A stretch of 15,225 bases of DNA from the NCBI GenBank assembly GCA_900541175.1, contig UQIT01000040.1:1-15225 (forward strand). The letters run 5' to 3'. This DNA is from an uncultured Collinsella sp. GTDB taxonomy: Bacteria; Actinomycetota; Coriobacteriia; Coriobacteriales; Coriobacteriaceae. Shown piece by piece: positions 14,040 to 15,225 of this stretch (the first letter of the stretch is position 1; each line of letters opens with the position of its first letter). The position numbers and the translations under genes were made by a program. Under the pieces are notes generated by a model that saw only the letters and a list, made by a program, of their open reading frames with translations, was not told the origin of the DNA and made no database searches.

Positions 14040-15065
14040 ATGAAACAGTACACGGTTGCTATTTTGGGCGCGACGGGAGCTGTAGGCACCCAGATGCTCG
14101 AGTGCCTCAACGAGCAGGAGTTTCCGGTCGGTAAGCTCAAGCTGCTGGCGAGCGCGCGCTCTGCGGGCAAGACCGTTGAGTTCCGCGGCGAGCAAATCGT
14201 GATCGAAGAGGCTTGCCCCGAGGCCTTTGAGGGCTGCGATATTGTGCTCGGAGCCGCCGGCGACGATATCGCGAAGGAGCTGCTGCCCGAGGCCGTCAAG
14301 CGCGGCGCTGTCGTGGTCGACAACAGCCATGCCTTCCGCATGGATCCCGAGGTGCCGCTGGTCGTACCCGAGATCAATGCCGACGATATCAAGTGGCATC
14401 ACGGCCTTATCGCCAACCCCAACTGCGCGACCATTATCGGCCTGGTTCCCACCTGGCCGCTGCATCAGCTCGCCGGCGTGAAGCGCATGATCGTCTCGAC
14501 GTACCAGGCGGCTTCGGGCGCTGGCGCTCCCGGTATGGCCGAGCTCGAGGCCCAGCTGGCCGCCCTGGGCCGTGGCGAGGAGATTCCCGAGCCGCGCGCT
14601 TTTGCCGCCCAGCTGGCGAGCAACCTGATTCCGCAGATTGGCGGCGTCAAGGAGGAGGGCTTTACCTCCGAGGAGATGAAGCTGCAAAACGAGGGCCGCA
14701 AGATTATGCACCTGCCCGAGCTGCGCGTGAACTGCACCTGCGTGCGCGTTCCTGTGCTGCGTTCGCACTCCGAGAGCATTACGCTCGAGTTTGAGCGCGA
14801 TATAACGGTTGAGGAGGCCCGTGCTGCGCTGGCTGCCGCTCCCGGCGTCAAGCTGGTTGACGATATGGCTGCCGAGGATGCGCACGATCGCTTCCCCATG
14901 CCGATGGACACCTCCGACCAGGACCTGATTTGGGTCGGCCGCGTGCGTCGCGACATCTCGAACCCCGAGGCTGCGCGTGGCATCACCTTCTGGTGCTGCG
15001 GCGACCAAATCCGTAAGGGCGCGGCAACCAACGCCGTCCAGATCGCTAAGCTGCTCTGCGAGTAG
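14040..15065 (+). CDS. asd: Aspartate-semialdehyde dehydrogenase
   Basis: This is a 341-residue NADPH-dependent enzyme that reduces aspartyl phosphate (from LysC) to aspartate semialdehyde, the branch point to lysine and homoserine. GATGAVG (10-16) is the Rossmann NADP loop. C129 in NPNCATI is the catalytic cysteine, STYQAASGAG (153-162) follows, H243 in RSHSE is the catalytic histidine, and GDQIRKGAATNAVQIA (321-336) is the conserved C-terminal motif. Length is typical of the Gram-positive class. The start at 14040 follows AAAGGGGGA (14028-14036) at about 4 bases; the upstream in-frame ATG at 13953 overlaps the lysC terminator and adds 29 unconserved residues. Confidence 0.95.
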   Translation: MKQYTVAILGATGAVGTQMLECLNEQEFPVGKLKLLASARSAGKTVEFRGEQIVIEEACPEAFEGCDIVLGAAGDDIAKELLPEAVKRGAVVVDNSHAFRMDPEVPLVVPEINADDIKWHHGLIANPNCATIIGLVPTWPLHQLAGVKRMIVSTYQAASGAGAPGMAELEAQLAALGRGEEIPEPRAFAAQLASNLIPQIGGVKEEGFTSEEMKLQNEGRKIMHLPELRVNCTCVRVPVLRSHSESITLEFERDITVEEARAALAAAPGVKLVDDMAAEDAHDRFPMPMDTSDQDLIWVGRVRRDISNPEAARGITFWCCGDQIRKGAATNAVQIAKLLCE

Positions 15066-15073
15066 TGTGACCT

Positions 15074-15099
15074 GTCCGGCGGGGGCCGGGCTTAGTTTT
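15074..15099 (+). terminator. asd intrinsic terminator
   Basis: GTCCGGC (15074-15080) pairs with GCCGGGC (15085-15091, one G-U) around GGGG, followed by TTAGTTTT. It lies 8 bases after the asd stop and fits a rho-independent terminator. Confidence 0.65.
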
Positions 15100-15111
15100 C
15101 AGAACGTCCTC

Positions 15112-15171
15112 GACCATGTGTGGCGCCTTGTCCTGCTCCTTCGGAGCCGCGGACAAGGCGCCACACTGGTC
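15112..15171. terminator. Bidirectional hairpin between asd and a convergent gene
   Basis: A perfect 16-base stem (15118-15133 with 15151-15166) is extended by five pairs past a bulged T (15112-15116 with 15167-15171). The 17-base loop folds again as GCTCC/GGAGC with a TTC loop. The 33-base core shares 30 positions with the reversed core of the engB/thrB hairpin, including loop bases that pairing does not constrain. Confidence 0.7.
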
Positions 15172-15179
15172 TGACGCTC

Positions 15180-15225
15180 CTATTTGGCAAGGTGTTTTTT
15201 AGAATCCATTTTGCGCTCGGCCTCG
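15180..15225 (-). CDS. C-terminal end of an unidentified minus-strand gene (partial)
   Basis: On the minus strand a frame open from the window edge reads EAERKMDSKKHLAK and stops at TAG (15182 to 15180). Its lysine-rich end and its position just beyond a bidirectional hairpin fit the 3' end of a convergent gene. Only 14 full codons are visible, so the product cannot be named and a chance open frame is possible. Confidence 0.45.
   Translation of the reverse strand, partial: EAERKMDSKKHLAK

Overview
The window looks like chromosomal DNA from a GC-rich gut actinobacterium, most likely Collinsella or a close Coriobacteriia relative. This is inferred from codon use, the anaerobic gene set (PTS sugar uptake, pyruvate formate-lyase activation) and the many intergenic hairpins; no rRNA or marker search was possible. 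Twelve complete protein genes are well supported, and one further gene is clipped at the right edge. No tRNA, rRNA, CRISPR array, transposase or prophage gene was seen.

Region 1 (about 215-5892) is a beta-fructoside/sucrose utilisation locus. A LacI-family repressor is followed by a same-strand operon: an atypical GH32-like glycosidase, a sucrose-type PTS permease (EIIBC) and a canonical GH32 sucrose-6-phosphate hydrolase. Four copies of one 16-base operator-like motif lie here: one at the repressor's own start, and three ahead of the operon. Two of those three are in tandem with a 17-base period, and each embeds a TTGACA -35-like hexamer. The expected logic is that sugar enters as the 6-phosphate through EIIBC, is cleaved in the cytoplasm by the GH32 enzymes, and its phosphorylated product relieves repression. 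No EIIA domain and no fructokinase gene are present in the window.

Region 2 (5893-9513) carries same-strand housekeeping genes: a DegV fatty-acid-binding protein, pyruvate formate-lyase activating enzyme, MTA/SAH nucleosidase and the ribosome-assembly GTPase EngB. Mtn and engB are 39 bases apart and probably co-transcribed.

Region 3 (9770-15065) is an aspartate-family amino-acid cluster in two divergent arms around a 104-base gap. The minus-strand arm is thrC then thrB (homoserine to threonine); the plus-strand arm is lysC then asd (aspartate to aspartate semialdehyde). Homoserine dehydrogenase, which would link the arms, is not here.

The most unusual non-coding structure is a set of long intergenic palindromes. 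One is a 187-base concentric palindrome between engB and thrB, whose outer arm includes the thrB stop codon. A second spans 112 bases immediately upstream of the thrB ribosome binding site. A 42-base hairpin sits between the PTS and GH32 genes, and a 37-base T-to-A palindrome lies after lysC. The hairpin cores at 9667-9699 and 15126-15158 match at 30 of 33 positions including the loop, so they belong to one repeat family.
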